Source: Nocardia pneumoniae NBRC 100136 (GTDB lineage: Bacteria; Actinomycetota; Actinomycetes; Mycobacteriales; Mycobacteriaceae). Taken from it: 64,000 nt of DNA. How positions within the stretch are numbered: position 1 is the stretch's first letter; the number at the start of each line of letters is the position of its first letter. Shown here piece by piece: positions 18,998-27,122 of the stretch. Below the pieces are notes generated by a model that saw only the letters and a program-made list of their open reading frames with translations, made no database searches and was not told where the DNA came from. A program made the translations under genes and the position numbers. The stretch is from contig NZ_BAGF01000042.1 of assembly GCF_000308755.1 (NCBI RefSeq), forward strand, positions 1 through 64,000, written 5' to 3'.

Positions 18998-20830
18998 CTA
19001 CTTCACATTGACGACCCGGTCGGAAGGCTCCTCGGCATACAGCGCCTCGATCTCGGCCTGGTACTTGGTCGCGATCGGGACACGCTTGAGCGACATCTTC
19101 GGGGTCAACTCCTCGCCGCCGGGCTCCCAGACGGCGCCGAGGATGATGAACCGCTTGATCTGCTCCACCCGCGAGAGCTTGGCGTTGCCCGCCTGCACCG
19201 CGGCCAGCACCTCGTCGACGATCTCGCGGCGGGTGGCCAGGGTGGCGATGTCCTCGCCCGTGGCGTCGAGTTCCTTGGCGCGGATGGCGGCGACGTCGGG
19301 ATCCAGCACGATCAGGGCGGCGATGTAGGGCTTGGCGTCGCCGATCGCGACGGCCTGGCCGATCAGCGAGGAGGCGGCCTTGACGGCGTTCTCGATGTTG
19401 GAGGGCGCGATGTTCTTGCCCGCCTCGTTGATGATCAGCTCCTTCTTGCGGTCCACGATGCGCAGGTAGCCGTCGGCGTCGATCGTGCCGATGTCGCCGG
19501 TGTGCAGCCAGCCGTCGGCGTCGATGGCTTCGGCGGTCTTGTCCGGCATATTGCGGTAGCCGTGGGTGACGATCGGACCGCGCACCAGGACCTCGCCGTC
19601 GGCGTCCAGCCGCAGTTCCATGCCGTCCACCGGACGCCCGACCGAACCGGGCCGCGGCTTGTCCAGCTCGGTGAAGGTGCCCACGCCGGTGGTCTCCGAC
19701 ATCCCCCACACCTCGCAGACGGTGAAGCCGAGGCCGAGGAAGTACTCCAGGGTCTCCGGCGGAATCGGCGCCGCGCCGGAGTAGGCGCCCATCAGCTGAT
19801 CCAACCCGAGCGCGTGACGCAGTTTGGACAGCACCAGGGCTTCGGCGATCCTGTGCTGTGCAGCCAGCAGGGGACCGCCGCTCCGGCCGGCGAGATCGGC
19901 CCGCGCGGCGGCGATGCCGGTGCTGATCGCCCAGTTGGCCAATGCTTTCTTGACCGGGCTCGGTTCGGCGGCAAGTCTGCTCTCCACGCCCGCCTTGATC
20001 TTCTGCCACACCCGAGGTACCCCGAAGAAGACGGTCGGGCGCGCGTCGGGCAGTGCGGCGGCGACCTCGCGCGGGTCGGGCACGGTAGTGATCTGAATGC
20101 CGGTGAGCAGGTTCATCGCGTGAGCGGAGATGCGGTCGGCGACGTGCGCGGCGGGCAAGTAGGACACTGCCCGGTCGTCCAAGCCGGCCGGCAGCGGGCC
20201 GTTGACCAGCGCGATGATCTGGGCGAGCACGTTGCGGTGGGTGATCTCCACGCCTTTGGACGGGCCGGTGGTGCCGGAGGTGTAGATCAGGGTGGCCGGG
20301 TCGTCGGCTCGCACGGCCTGCCAGGCGGCGTCGAAATCGAAGTCCGCGGCGGGTGCGGCCTCGACCTGTTCGAGGGTGATGGCGCCCTCGGCGGGTCCGT
20401 CGACCACGATGATGTGCTCGATCGGCACACCGGCGGCGGTGATGCGGTCCAGGAAGACCTGCTCGGTCACCACCACCTTGTTGCCCGCGTTGGTGAACAG
20501 GTGGGTGATCTGCTCGGGGGAGCTGGTGTTGTAGATCGAGAACGGGGTGGCGCCCAGGTGCAGTGCCGCGGTGTCGACCAGGTTGAACTCGGGACGGTTG
20601 GTGAGCATGATGCCGACGGTGTCGCCGCGCGCTACACCGAGTCCGGCCAGGCCCGCCGCGATGGATCGCACACGTTCGGCGTAGTCGCGCCAGGTGTATT
20701 CCTGGGTGCCACCCACTTTGCGTAGGGCGATCTGGTCGGGCCGTAGTCGGGCGGTCTCCTGGAATGCCGCGGGCACGGTGTAGACCGTTTTGCCCGATTC
20801 GTGTGCGTATCCGATATCTGCTGTCGTCAT
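18998..20830 (-). CDS. fadD: Long-chain fatty-acyl-CoA/AMP ligase (FadD15-like)
   Basis: The predicted 610-residue ANL-superfamily enzyme starts at ATG 20830. The AMP-binding loop is YTSGTTGPSKGVE, followed by YLPAAHVADR, GVPRVWQKIK, GMSETTG and WLHTGDIG. The C-terminal hinge and lysine region reads DRKKELIINEAGKN. These motifs are typical of mycobacterial FadD15-type long-chain acyl-CoA synthetases, which activate fatty acids with ATP and CoA. It is monocistronic here, flanked by a hairpin downstream and a divergent region upstream. A second close homologue is at 40179-41990. Chain-length preference cannot be predicted. Confidence 0.92.
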   Translation of the reverse strand: MTTADIGYAHESGKTVYTVPAAFQETARLRPDQIALRKVGGTQEYTWRDYAERVRSIAAGLAGLGVARGDTVGIMLTNRPEFNLVDTAALHLGATPFSIYNTSSPEQITHLFTNAGNKVVVTEQVFLDRITAAGVPIEHIIVVDGPAEGAITLEQVEAAPAADFDFDAAWQAVRADDPATLIYTSGTTGPSKGVEITHRNVLAQIIALVNGPLPAGLDDRAVSYLPAAHVADRISAHAMNLLTGIQITTVPDPREVAAALPDARPTVFFGVPRVWQKIKAGVESRLAAEPSPVKKALANWAISTGIAAARADLAGRSGGPLLAAQHRIAEALVLSKLRHALGLDQLMGAYSGAAPIPPETLEYFLGLGFTVCEVWGMSETTGVGTFTELDKPRPGSVGRPVDGMELRLDADGEVLVRGPIVTHGYRNMPDKTAEAIDADGWLHTGDIGTIDADGYLRIVDRKKELIINEAGKNIAPSNIENAVKAASSLIGQAVAIGDAKPYIAALIVLDPDVAAIRAKELDATGEDIATLATRREIVDEVLAAVQAGNAKLSRVEQIKRFIILGAVWEPGGEELTPKMSLKRVPIATKYQAEIEALYAEEPSDRVVNVK

Positions 20831-21025
20831 ATCCCTGTTCCCGCTATCTCTGGCGTGGACCGAATCCGGTGTCCGCCGACGCCCGGTCCGCGACTCGAAT
20901 GCTGACGGAATGCGGCGCTGGCACCGTCGGTCTCTCGCGAGTCGGCGCGCCCGCATGTGGCGCGGCTCACTCATGGTAGCCAGATGCGGCGACTGTGGCA
21001 GCCCTTACATGAATCCGGCCTCGAG

Positions 21026-22528
21026 TCAGTGCCGCGGCGCAGCGAGCTGGAAGATCCGTTCGATCTCACTCACCAGTGGCATCGCTCCGGGAACGTCCCC
21101 CATCGATTGCGTCGCCACCATCGCGGCGGTGGCCCAGACGTAGTCGTCGGGCGCGGCGGGGCGGCGCGAAGCGAGGAGACGAGAGACCAGGGCGGCGGAG
21201 AAGGCGGCGTGAGCGCCGACCGAGTCCTCCAGCGCCGTCGGGAACGGCTGAAATCGGTCACTGACCTGCTCCGACCACACCGCGCAGCGGAAATCCCGGA
21301 TCGCGCACACCGTCCCCACGCCGAGCGCACGCAAACGGGTCGCGGTGTGCTCCCCGCATGCGGTCGCACCGTCGGGCGCCATCGCCAGTGCCTTCAGGTC
21401 CGCGTCACCACCGATCAGGTAATCCACCACGCCGAGATGCTGATACAGGTACTGCGGGCGATCCAGCCGCGGCGCCGGATGCACGACCACCAGCGGCCTG
21501 GCCGGCAGCTGCCGCAGCTGCGCCATGATCTGCTCGAGCACCCCGGTGGGTTGTTCGAAGGTCAGCAGCACCGCGTCGGAGGTGGCGATCGCCGAGCGGA
21601 CCGCGTCGCTGCGCACGTCCTGGGCGCTCAACCGGATTCGCTCGTCTTTGCAGCCGACCCGGCTGGCCACACCGGTACCGGCCACGATCACCGCCGTGAC
21701 CGGGGTCGGCGCGTAGGGCACGACTTTGACCAGTTCGGTGTCGACGCGTTCGCTGCGCAGGTATTCCAGGGTGCGGCTGCCCGCGTCGTCGTCGCCGACC
21801 GCCGAGATCAGCCGCACTCGCAGGCCGAGCCGGGCGGCGGCGACGGCGCGGGTGAGTCCCTTGCCGCCGGGGTGCTCCTGATAGCTGCCGCGAGCGCTGC
21901 CGCCGGGACGGGGGATTTCGTCGACCACATAGATGTGGTCGATGACCGCGTCGCCGATGACGGTCACCACGCCGCGGGAATCCGCCGAATCCGATTTGCC
22001 CGCAGCGGTTTCCGAGGAGCCGCCGATGTCCACGACGTGCGCGCCGTCGAACACCGAGGCCGTGGCCAGTCGCGCGGCCAGTTCGGTGAACGCACGGCGC
22101 TCGGGCGTCCCGCGCAGCGACCGCACCGTCAGTGTGGCAGGAATCGGTTGCGCGCCAAGGGCTTCGTGCAGCTGCGCCCAGCGGTCGACGAGGTACTCGC
22201 GCCGCTCGCCCAGGTCTGCCCCATAGAGGCGGCCGGGATAGATTCCGGCGGGGGGATTCTCCCGCAGCAGCCCCAACGACAGTTCCGCGTCCACGATGAG
22301 TCGGTTGGTGGGCTCCAATCGCCGAGCGAGGTCGCGCACCAGCGGCAGCACCGCCTCTTCCCGGTCGATACCGGCGCGGCGGGCGTACTGGCGCACGGCG
22401 AGCAGATCCAGCAGCGGCAGTACGTCGATTTCTGTGCTGCGCAACCGATCCGAGCTCAGGCCCGACCGCTTGCACAGCCGGGTGAGGATATTGCGAACGG
22501 CAACCATTCCCGAATCCTGCGGGACCAT
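21026..22528 (-). CDS. PfkB/ribokinase-fold protein with N-terminal extension and missing catalytic Asp
   Basis: The predicted 500-residue protein starts at ATG 22528, with AAGGAGG 11 nt upstream. Residues about 1-180 are an unrecognised helical domain. Residues about 187-470 are a ribokinase-like domain with VTVIGDAVIDHIYVVDE and the substrate signature GGKGLTRAVAAARLG (from 221). The second PfkB signature, normally DTxGAGD with the catalytic Asp, reads DSVGAHAAF (435-443), so the Asp position is Ala441. It may bind a sugar or nucleoside without phosphorylating it, for instance as a sensor. A phased repeat array lies upstream. The lack of Asp is seen directly; the sensor role is inference. 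Confidence 0.8.
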   Translation of the reverse strand: MVPQDSGMVAVRNILTRLCKRSGLSSDRLRSTEIDVLPLLDLLAVRQYARRAGIDREEAVLPLVRDLARRLEPTNRLIVDAELSLGLLRENPPAGIYPGRLYGADLGERREYLVDRWAQLHEALGAQPIPATLTVRSLRGTPERRAFTELAARLATASVFDGAHVVDIGGSSETAAGKSDSADSRGVVTVIGDAVIDHIYVVDEIPRPGGSARGSYQEHPGGKGLTRAVAAARLGLRVRLISAVGDDDAGSRTLEYLRSERVDTELVKVVPYAPTPVTAVIVAGTGVASRVGCKDERIRLSAQDVRSDAVRSAIATSDAVLLTFEQPTGVLEQIMAQLRQLPARPLVVVHPAPRLDRPQYLYQHLGVVDYLIGGDADLKALAMAPDGATACGEHTATRLRALGVGTVCAIRDFRCAVWSEQVSDRFQPFPTALEDSVGAHAAFSAALVSRLLASRRPAAPDDYVWATAAMVATQSMGDVPGAMPLVSEIERIFQLAAPRH

Positions 22529-22616
22529 GGCGATCCACCCCTCCTTGATCGGCGTGACACCGCAGCGATCGTGCGCACATAGGCCACGCGAATCGGGTTT
22601 AGCCACCGAATGAAAT

Positions 22617-22663
22617 GGCAATTACCAAAGTACAACGGCAATTGCGCTTGAGGAACGGCAAAT
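22617..22663. promoter_or_regulatory. Three GGCAAWT direct repeats at exact 20-bp spacing
   Basis: GGCAATT (22617-22623), GGCAATT (22637-22643) and GGCAAAT (22657-22663) recur with exactly 20-bp period, close to two helical turns. They lie between the PfkB-like gene (leftward) and a tiny rightward ORF. This is the usual geometry of a binding array for a regulator or RNA polymerase partner. No regulator gene is adjacent. Confidence 0.5.
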
Positions 22664-22717
22664 GTCACACTGGATGTGGCGACCTCAATCGCACCACCAG
22701 GCACGGGAGGGCTGGTG

Positions 22718-22810
22718 ATGAGCACCATGCTCCGTATACAGCATATTCGGCGGCAACGCCGCCTCACCGGAACGGATACCGACCCGCTGCCCGAGCCGGT
22801 GGTGGACTAA
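22718..22810 (+). CDS. Possible 30-residue peptide ORF
   Basis: ATG 22718 has a good ribosome site (GGGAGG, 7 nt away) and encodes a 30-residue, Arg-rich peptide ending in an acidic and Pro-rich tail (DPLPEPVVD). It sits just after the GGCAAWT array and is transcribed away from the PfkB-like gene. No family was recognised. From here to 23105 nothing else can be supported. It may be a leader peptide or chance ORF. Confidence 0.3.
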   Translation: MSTMLRIQHIRRQRRLTGTDTDPLPEPVVD

Positions 22811-23197
22811 AGGAGCCGTCCGAGATCCCCGCAACGCCGCACCGTGGTCATCACCTGTCACGTGTCAGCGCGAACGGGCTTCCCAGCCGACCACACCCCG
22901 ACCGGGGCCGGACTCACTGTCGACACCGCCGCCGCGCGGCATTCCTTCCTCGGGCACGACACCCCTGACGACGCACCTCGCCGAACGGGCGAGCAAACTT
23001 GCCACGAAGAACCCGACACCGCGGATATGCCGGTCCATCCACCGGCGCGTCCGATCCCCTTCTCCGCCGAGCGCCATATCCGGCCGCCCGGCGCCACCGG
23101 GCCGGGTGCGTCATGCCGCGCCCGCCGACACCGCACCACTCACGGCGCAGCGCACCTCCACCGCGCTGTACCAGCGGATGCACGACTGGAGGCATTC

Positions 23198-23263
23198 GTG
23201 ATCATCGAACTCAGCACCCTGGAGACGGCCTCACTCCACCTGTCGCACCGGAGACAACGATGA
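23198..23263 (+). CDS. Possible 21-residue coupled leader ORF
   Basis: GTG 23198 follows GGAG at 6-7 nt spacing and its stop overlaps the next ATG (ATGA at 23260). An in-frame piece in a different frame, from GTG 23106 and ending LYQRMHDWRHS, stops at 23201 and overlaps this GTG. The chain of overlaps suggests translational coupling into 23260-23646. The peptide itself has no recognisable motif, so coding is uncertain. Confidence 0.25.
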   Translation: MIIELSTLETASLHLSHRRQR

Positions 23264-23646
23264 CCATTCACACCACCGAATGGACGATGACCAGCGACAT
23301 AACCCCCGAAGCCGCCTATCGGGACACCGACACCGATGGCTGGCGCTTGAGCTGGCTGCCGGACCGACGGCTGACCCGCGCTCAGGCGCTGGCGGGCATG
23401 CGCTTGGACGAACTGCTCAGCGACCCGCGGATGGTGCACGACCGGATGACCCAGGCCCGCGTCGACGTCTACGCCGACGAACTGGGCATCCTGCGCGAGC
23501 ACGCGGTGATCCTGCTGGCCAAGCGGATGGCGGCCCGCTTGGAGAAAGAGTTGCGACCCAAAGGGGACCCGACGCCGCCGGGGCCCGGCACATGCGGCCG
23601 CCGATTGCTCACGCAGACGATCGAACCCCCGCCCGTCCACCACTGA
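23260..23646 (+). CDS. Conserved-looking hypothetical protein (128 residues)
   Basis: ATG 23260 has GGAG six nt upstream. The protein begins with a polar stretch, then WRLSWLPDRRLTRAQALAGM and RMVHDRMTQARVDVYADELGI, an amphipathic helical region, and ends in a Pro-rich tail. No signal peptide or membrane segment is seen. No family was recognised; similar short proteins with a WLPxRxLTR-type core are in my memory of Nocardia genomes as hypothetical. It is convergent with pyrD, 14 nt away. No function is proposed. Confidence 0.65.
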   Translation: MTIHTTEWTMTSDITPEAAYRDTDTDGWRLSWLPDRRLTRAQALAGMRLDELLSDPRMVHDRMTQARVDVYADELGILREHAVILLAKRMAARLEKELRPKGDPTPPGPGTCGRRLLTQTIEPPPVHH

Positions 23647-23659
23647 CCGGCGCCGGAGC

Positions 23660-24736
23660 TCACGCGTGCGCTTTGTGCTCCGCGCCCACGGCCTCGCCGA
23701 TGCTGCGGTACCCGCCGGCACGCAACCGCTGCGCCAGACCGCGATGGATCCTGCGCATCCAGAACGGGCCGCCGTAGATGAAGCCGGTATAACCCTGCAA
23801 CAGCGTCGCACCGGCGAGAATGCGTTCCCACGCCTGGTCGACCGTTTCGATGCCGCCGACCGAGATCAGCACCAGCCGGTCACCGACCCGCCGGTACAAC
23901 CGGCGCAGCACCTCGAGCGAGCGATCCGCGACCGGCGGCCCCGACAGGCCGCCCGCGCCCATGGCGGCCACCTCGTCCGGATCGGTGCGCAGACCGTCGC
24001 GACGAATGGTGGTGTTGGTGGCCACGATGCCCGCCAAACCCAGTTCCACGGCCAGGTCGGCGACCGCGTCGATGTCCTCGTCGGACAAATCCGGAGCGAT
24101 CTTCACCAGCACCGGCACCCGCACGCTGTCCAGCACCGCCCGCAACAGCGGACGCAGCGATTCCACCGCCTGCAGATCCCGCAGGCCGGGGGTGTTGGGG
24201 GAGCTGACGTTGACCACGACGAAATCGGCCAGCGGGCCCAGCAGCGCGGCGCTGGTGGCGTAGTCGGCGGCCGCGGCGTCCGGTTCGACGATCTTCGTCT
24301 TGCCGATGTTCGCCCCGATCGGCACGCCGCCGCGGCGCCCGCGCAGCCGTTCGGCCGCGGCGGCGGCGCCGTGGTTGTTGAAACCCATCCGGTTGATCAG
24401 CGCCCGGTCGGCGGGCAGCCGGAACAGTCGCGGTGCGGGATTGCCCGGCTGCGGCTGGGCGGTGACGGTGCCGATCTCGGCGAAACCGAACCCGAGCGGG
24501 GCCCAGGCGTCGACACCGTCGGCGTTCTTGTCGAACCCGGCGGCCAAACCCAGCGGCGCGGGGAATTCGACCCCGAACGCGGTGGTGCGCAGAATCGGGT
24601 CATCGATGACGAGAATCTTGCTCATCGCCCAGCGCACGGGCGCGCACCAGGCGGCCAACCGCATGACAGCGAAGACGAAGTGGTGGATGCGTTCCGGCGC
24701 GACCAGGAACATCAGTCGGAGTAGCAGGGCGTACAT
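23660..24736 (-). CDS. pyrD: Dihydroorotate dehydrogenase, class 2 (quinone-dependent)
   Basis: The predicted 358-residue enzyme has the class 2 N-terminal amphipathic region ([15 protein letters not shown]), which anchors it to the membrane. FMN and substrate motifs include [41 protein letters not shown] (catalytic Ser), [20 protein letters not shown] and [11 protein letters not shown]. It oxidises dihydroorotate to orotate in pyrimidine synthesis and passes electrons to quinone. DUF5703 and LppL genes lie upstream on the same strand with 4-nt and overlapping junctions, so it is last in that operon. Confidence 0.95.
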   Translation of the reverse strand: MYALLLRLMFLVAPERIHHFVFAVMRLAAWCAPVRWAMSKILVIDDPILRTTAFGVEFPAPLGLAAGFDKNADGVDAWAPLGFGFAEIGTVTAQPQPGNPAPRLFRLPADRALINRMGFNNHGAAAAAERLRGRRGGVPIGANIGKTKIVEPDAAAADYATSAALLGPLADFVVVNVSSPNTPGLRDLQAVESLRPLLRAVLDSVRVPVLVKIAPDLSDEDIDAVADLAVELGLAGIVATNTTIRRDGLRTDPDEVAAMGAGGLSGPPVADRSLEVLRRLYRRVGDRLVLISVGGIETVDQAWERILAGATLLQGYTGFIYGGPFWMRRIHRGLAQRLRAGGYRSIGEAVGAEHKAHA

Positions 24737-24740
24737 CGGC

Positions 24741-25040
24741 TCACATTCCGGGTTCGGGCTGGGGTAGTAGTGCGGATTTTCGCCGCCGCAGCAGGACCCG
24801 CCTGCTGCCGTCGGTGTAGGCCCGCACCCGCGAGAGCTCCCAGCCGCCGAACTCGGCCTGGATCGCCAGCCGCATGGACGCGGTCACCCGCGTGACATCC
24901 GGCGGCAGTCGCAGCGGCACGTACTCGTAGTCGTCGCTGGTGGTCTCCCAGCCCGCGGGCAACGCGCGCCCGCGCCGCCGGTGTGCTGCCGGATCAGGGG
25001 ATGTCGCGGAATCGTCACCCGCGCGCGATGTCCGAGCCAT
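24741..25040 (-). CDS. DUF5703 family protein
   Basis: The predicted 99-residue protein starts at ATG 25040, overlapping the lipoprotein stop (TGATG). The core [20 protein letters not shown], then [24 protein letters not shown], is the DUF5703 pattern found beside pyrD and lppL in mycobacteria. It is a small basic cytoplasmic protein without known activity. Tight coupling to the lipoprotein and to pyrD (4 nt) suggests constant co-expression. The N-terminal 25 residues are variable and charged. Confidence 0.85.
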   Translation of the reverse strand: MARTSRAGDDSATSPDPAAHRRRGRALPAGWETTSDDYEYVPLRLPPDVTRVTASMRLAIQAEFGGWELSRVRAYTDGSRRVLLRRRKSALLPQPEPGM

Positions 25041-26053
25041 CAGTGCCCTCTCTTCCGATCGTCCGCACCGATCCGCTGCAGACCGTCGCCGGTCGCGGAT
25101 CCCACGAACAAGTCCCCGGTGTGTTGCTCGATGGTCACCGAGTTCGGTTGCCGGACGGTGGCGTAACGTCCCACTTCCTTCGGTATACCTGTCGACAGGT
25201 CGAACCCGACGACCTCGTTGCGCTGCGTGCACGTCACCCACACGGTGTCGGACCGCTGATCGTAGGCAATCGCGTAAGGCGAAGATCCTACCGGGAAACG
25301 CTGACGCAGCACGAGCGGTCCCGCAGTGTAGACCAGCAGTTCCCCACCGGCGGTGTCGGTGACCACGAACCGGCCGCGCGCGTCACCGATCATCCGCGTG
25401 GCGCCATCGCCGGCCCGCAACGCCAGCCCGAACCGGTCGCGGCCCAAGTCGAGCTCGAAGATCGCGGTTTGGTGACGGTCGAGCACAGTCACTTTGCCGT
25501 CGGCCTCGGCGAGCTCGTCTGCCGACACCAGCCCGGACACCGTCCCGGTCACCGCACCACCCGGCGCCACCTCCAGCACCCGGCCATCGGCGGTACCGAC
25601 CAGCAGCCCGCCGTCCGGGCGCGCGAGCACCGACCGCGCGTCGCCGTCGACGGCGACCGCGCCGACCGCGCCACCGGCCAGATCCACCCGCAGCACCCGC
25701 CCCGGCGCGGCCGCCAGCATCTCACCCGGCCTGCCCGGCGCGAGACTGCTCGCGCGATCCGGCAGCGTCACGGTGCGCACTACGGGCTGGGCGGCGCCGG
25801 GGTCGACGACGGTGAGGGCGGTGCCGTCGAGCACGGCAAGCAGCCCGGTGCCGGGATCGGCTTCCAGCGCGGCGACCGGACCGGTGGGCAGCACCCGGCC
25901 CGCCGGCGGTGTGGTCACCGCGGGCGCGACCGCCGCGGTGGCCGGATCCCGACTCGGCAGGTCCGCGCCGCCGGGGCCGGAGGAGCATCCGGCCAGCAGC
26001 ACCGGCACCGCCACACCCGCGAGTGCCGAGAGGATCGAGCCGCGAGGGCGCAT
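25040..26053 (-). CDS. LppL-like lipoprotein with beta-propeller repeats
   Basis: The predicted 337-residue protein has a lipoprotein signal: a basic start, a hydrophobic run and the lipobox LLAGC with Cys23. After it come YncE/WD-like repeats, for example DGTALTVVDPGAAQPV, GRVLRVDLAGGAVGAVAVDG and TVWVTCTQRNEVVGFDLSTG. The protein would be anchored to the outer face of the membrane as a ligand-binding or scaffold propeller. Gene order with DUF5703 and pyrD matches mycobacterial lppL. No ligand is known. Confidence 0.85.
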   Translation of the reverse strand: MRPRGSILSALAGVAVPVLLAGCSSGPGGADLPSRDPATAAVAPAVTTPPAGRVLPTGPVAALEADPGTGLLAVLDGTALTVVDPGAAQPVVRTVTLPDRASSLAPGRPGEMLAAAPGRVLRVDLAGGAVGAVAVDGDARSVLARPDGGLLVGTADGRVLEVAPGGAVTGTVSGLVSADELAEADGKVTVLDRHQTAIFELDLGRDRFGLALRAGDGATRMIGDARGRFVVTDTAGGELLVYTAGPLVLRQRFPVGSSPYAIAYDQRSDTVWVTCTQRNEVVGFDLSTGIPKEVGRYATVRQPNSVTIEQHTGDLFVGSATGDGLQRIGADDRKRGH

Positions 26054-26209
26054 GCACCGAGCTCCTAACTACCGACGAATCTTCCGCAACCTCACCATCT
26101 GACCATGATGACGCACTGAACCGACCGACCGGGGTGTCGGCGCGAGCACGATGTCGGTGATCGGAGTTACGGTGGAGTCCACACGCTGTCCGATTCAGGG
26201 AGATTCCGG

Positions 26210-26566
26210 TTGAAAGCCGACCATCCGTCGGGATTTGTCGTCGATGACATCACCGTCGGCCCGTACGCGCACGGGTTCGGCACCACCGCCGACGGCCACC
26301 CCTTCGCGTTCCGGACCGTCCGCGCGACCCTCACGCTGGAGATCTACCGCCGCGACCTCGACAGCGCCGTACCCGGCCCGGAAGACGTCCTCGCGGTCGC
26401 CGAAGCCACCGTCACCGACATCGACCTCGACGACGAGCGCAGTGTCGTGGCCCTGGTGCGGGATATGATCCCCGACGCCGCGACGATCGAGGCCGCCGCC
26501 GACCGCGACGTCACGACCGTGCGGGCCCTGCTGGGACGGATCAGCTCCGTCATCGACGGTATGTAG
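26210..26566 (+). CDS. Conserved hypothetical acidic protein
   Basis: The predicted 118-residue protein begins at TTG 26210 with GGGAGA about 7 nt upstream. It contains YAHGFGTTADGHPFAFRT, then a strand-rich segment and an acidic helical end. No signal peptide or membrane segment is visible. No family was recognised. It is followed 3-6 nt later by an MTB12-like lipoprotein and then an MmpL gene, so the three appear to be one operon. A helper role in that set is only a guess. Confidence 0.6.
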   Translation: MKADHPSGFVVDDITVGPYAHGFGTTADGHPFAFRTVRATLTLEIYRRDLDSAVPGPEDVLAVAEATVTDIDLDDERSVVALVRDMIPDAATIEAAADRDVTTVRALLGRISSVIDGM

Positions 26567-26572
26567 GACGTG

Positions 26573-27106
26573 ATGACCCACACACGACTCGCCCGCACCG
26601 CCCTCGCCGCTGCGGGCCTGCTGCTGGCGGCGCCGATCACCGGCTGCGACAGCGGGCCCGACGACGACGCCGTCGCGGCCGCCCGCTCGTCGGCGAACGC
26701 GTCGCTGTCGTCCTCGATCGCCGCCTCCTCCAGCGCCGCCCACCCGCCATTGCCGACCGCCGCCGACCTGGATGCCCAGATCAAGCGGGCGCTGGACCCG
26801 GCCCTGCCCGACAGCGAACGCACCGCCCTCATCGAAGACGGCGACGCCTTCCGCCAGGCCATCCCCGACATGTACCGGGCGCTGCAGGACAATCCGCGCG
26901 CCGTCTACGGCGTCACCGACCCGGTGTTCGACAACCACGACGGCACCCTGACCGCCACCATGCGGCTGGACAAGGACGGCACCGGCACCGCCGTGCGCAC
27001 CACCGTGGTGCACTTCGTGCTGATCGACGGCAAGTGGCGGATCTCGCGCACCGACCTGTGCGGCATCCTGCGCTCGGCCGACTACCGCACACCGGCCTGC
27101 GGCTGA
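26573..27106 (+). CDS. MTB12-like secreted lipoprotein
   Basis: About 177 residues from ATG 26573; GTG 26570 is just upstream. The N-terminus has a basic start, a hydrophobic run and a lipobox ending ITGC, so the mature protein is predicted to be lipid-anchored. A Ser/Ala-rich linker follows. The C-terminal half (LDAQIKRALDP, VTDPVFDNHDGTLTATM, VHFVLIDGKWRISRTDLC) matches the low-molecular-weight antigen MTB12-like domain, a cystatin/NTF2-type fold of unknown ligand in mycobacteria and relatives. It precedes an MmpL transporter by 16 nt and may work with it, as small lipoproteins do with some MmpL proteins. Confidence 0.8.
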   Translation: MTHTRLARTALAAAGLLLAAPITGCDSGPDDDAVAAARSSANASLSSSIAASSSAAHPPLPTAADLDAQIKRALDPALPDSERTALIEDGDAFRQAIPDMYRALQDNPRAVYGVTDPVFDNHDGTLTATMRLDKDGTGTAVRTTVVHFVLIDGKWRISRTDLCGILRSADYRTPACG

Positions 27107-27122
27107 ACCGGGCCCCGACTCG

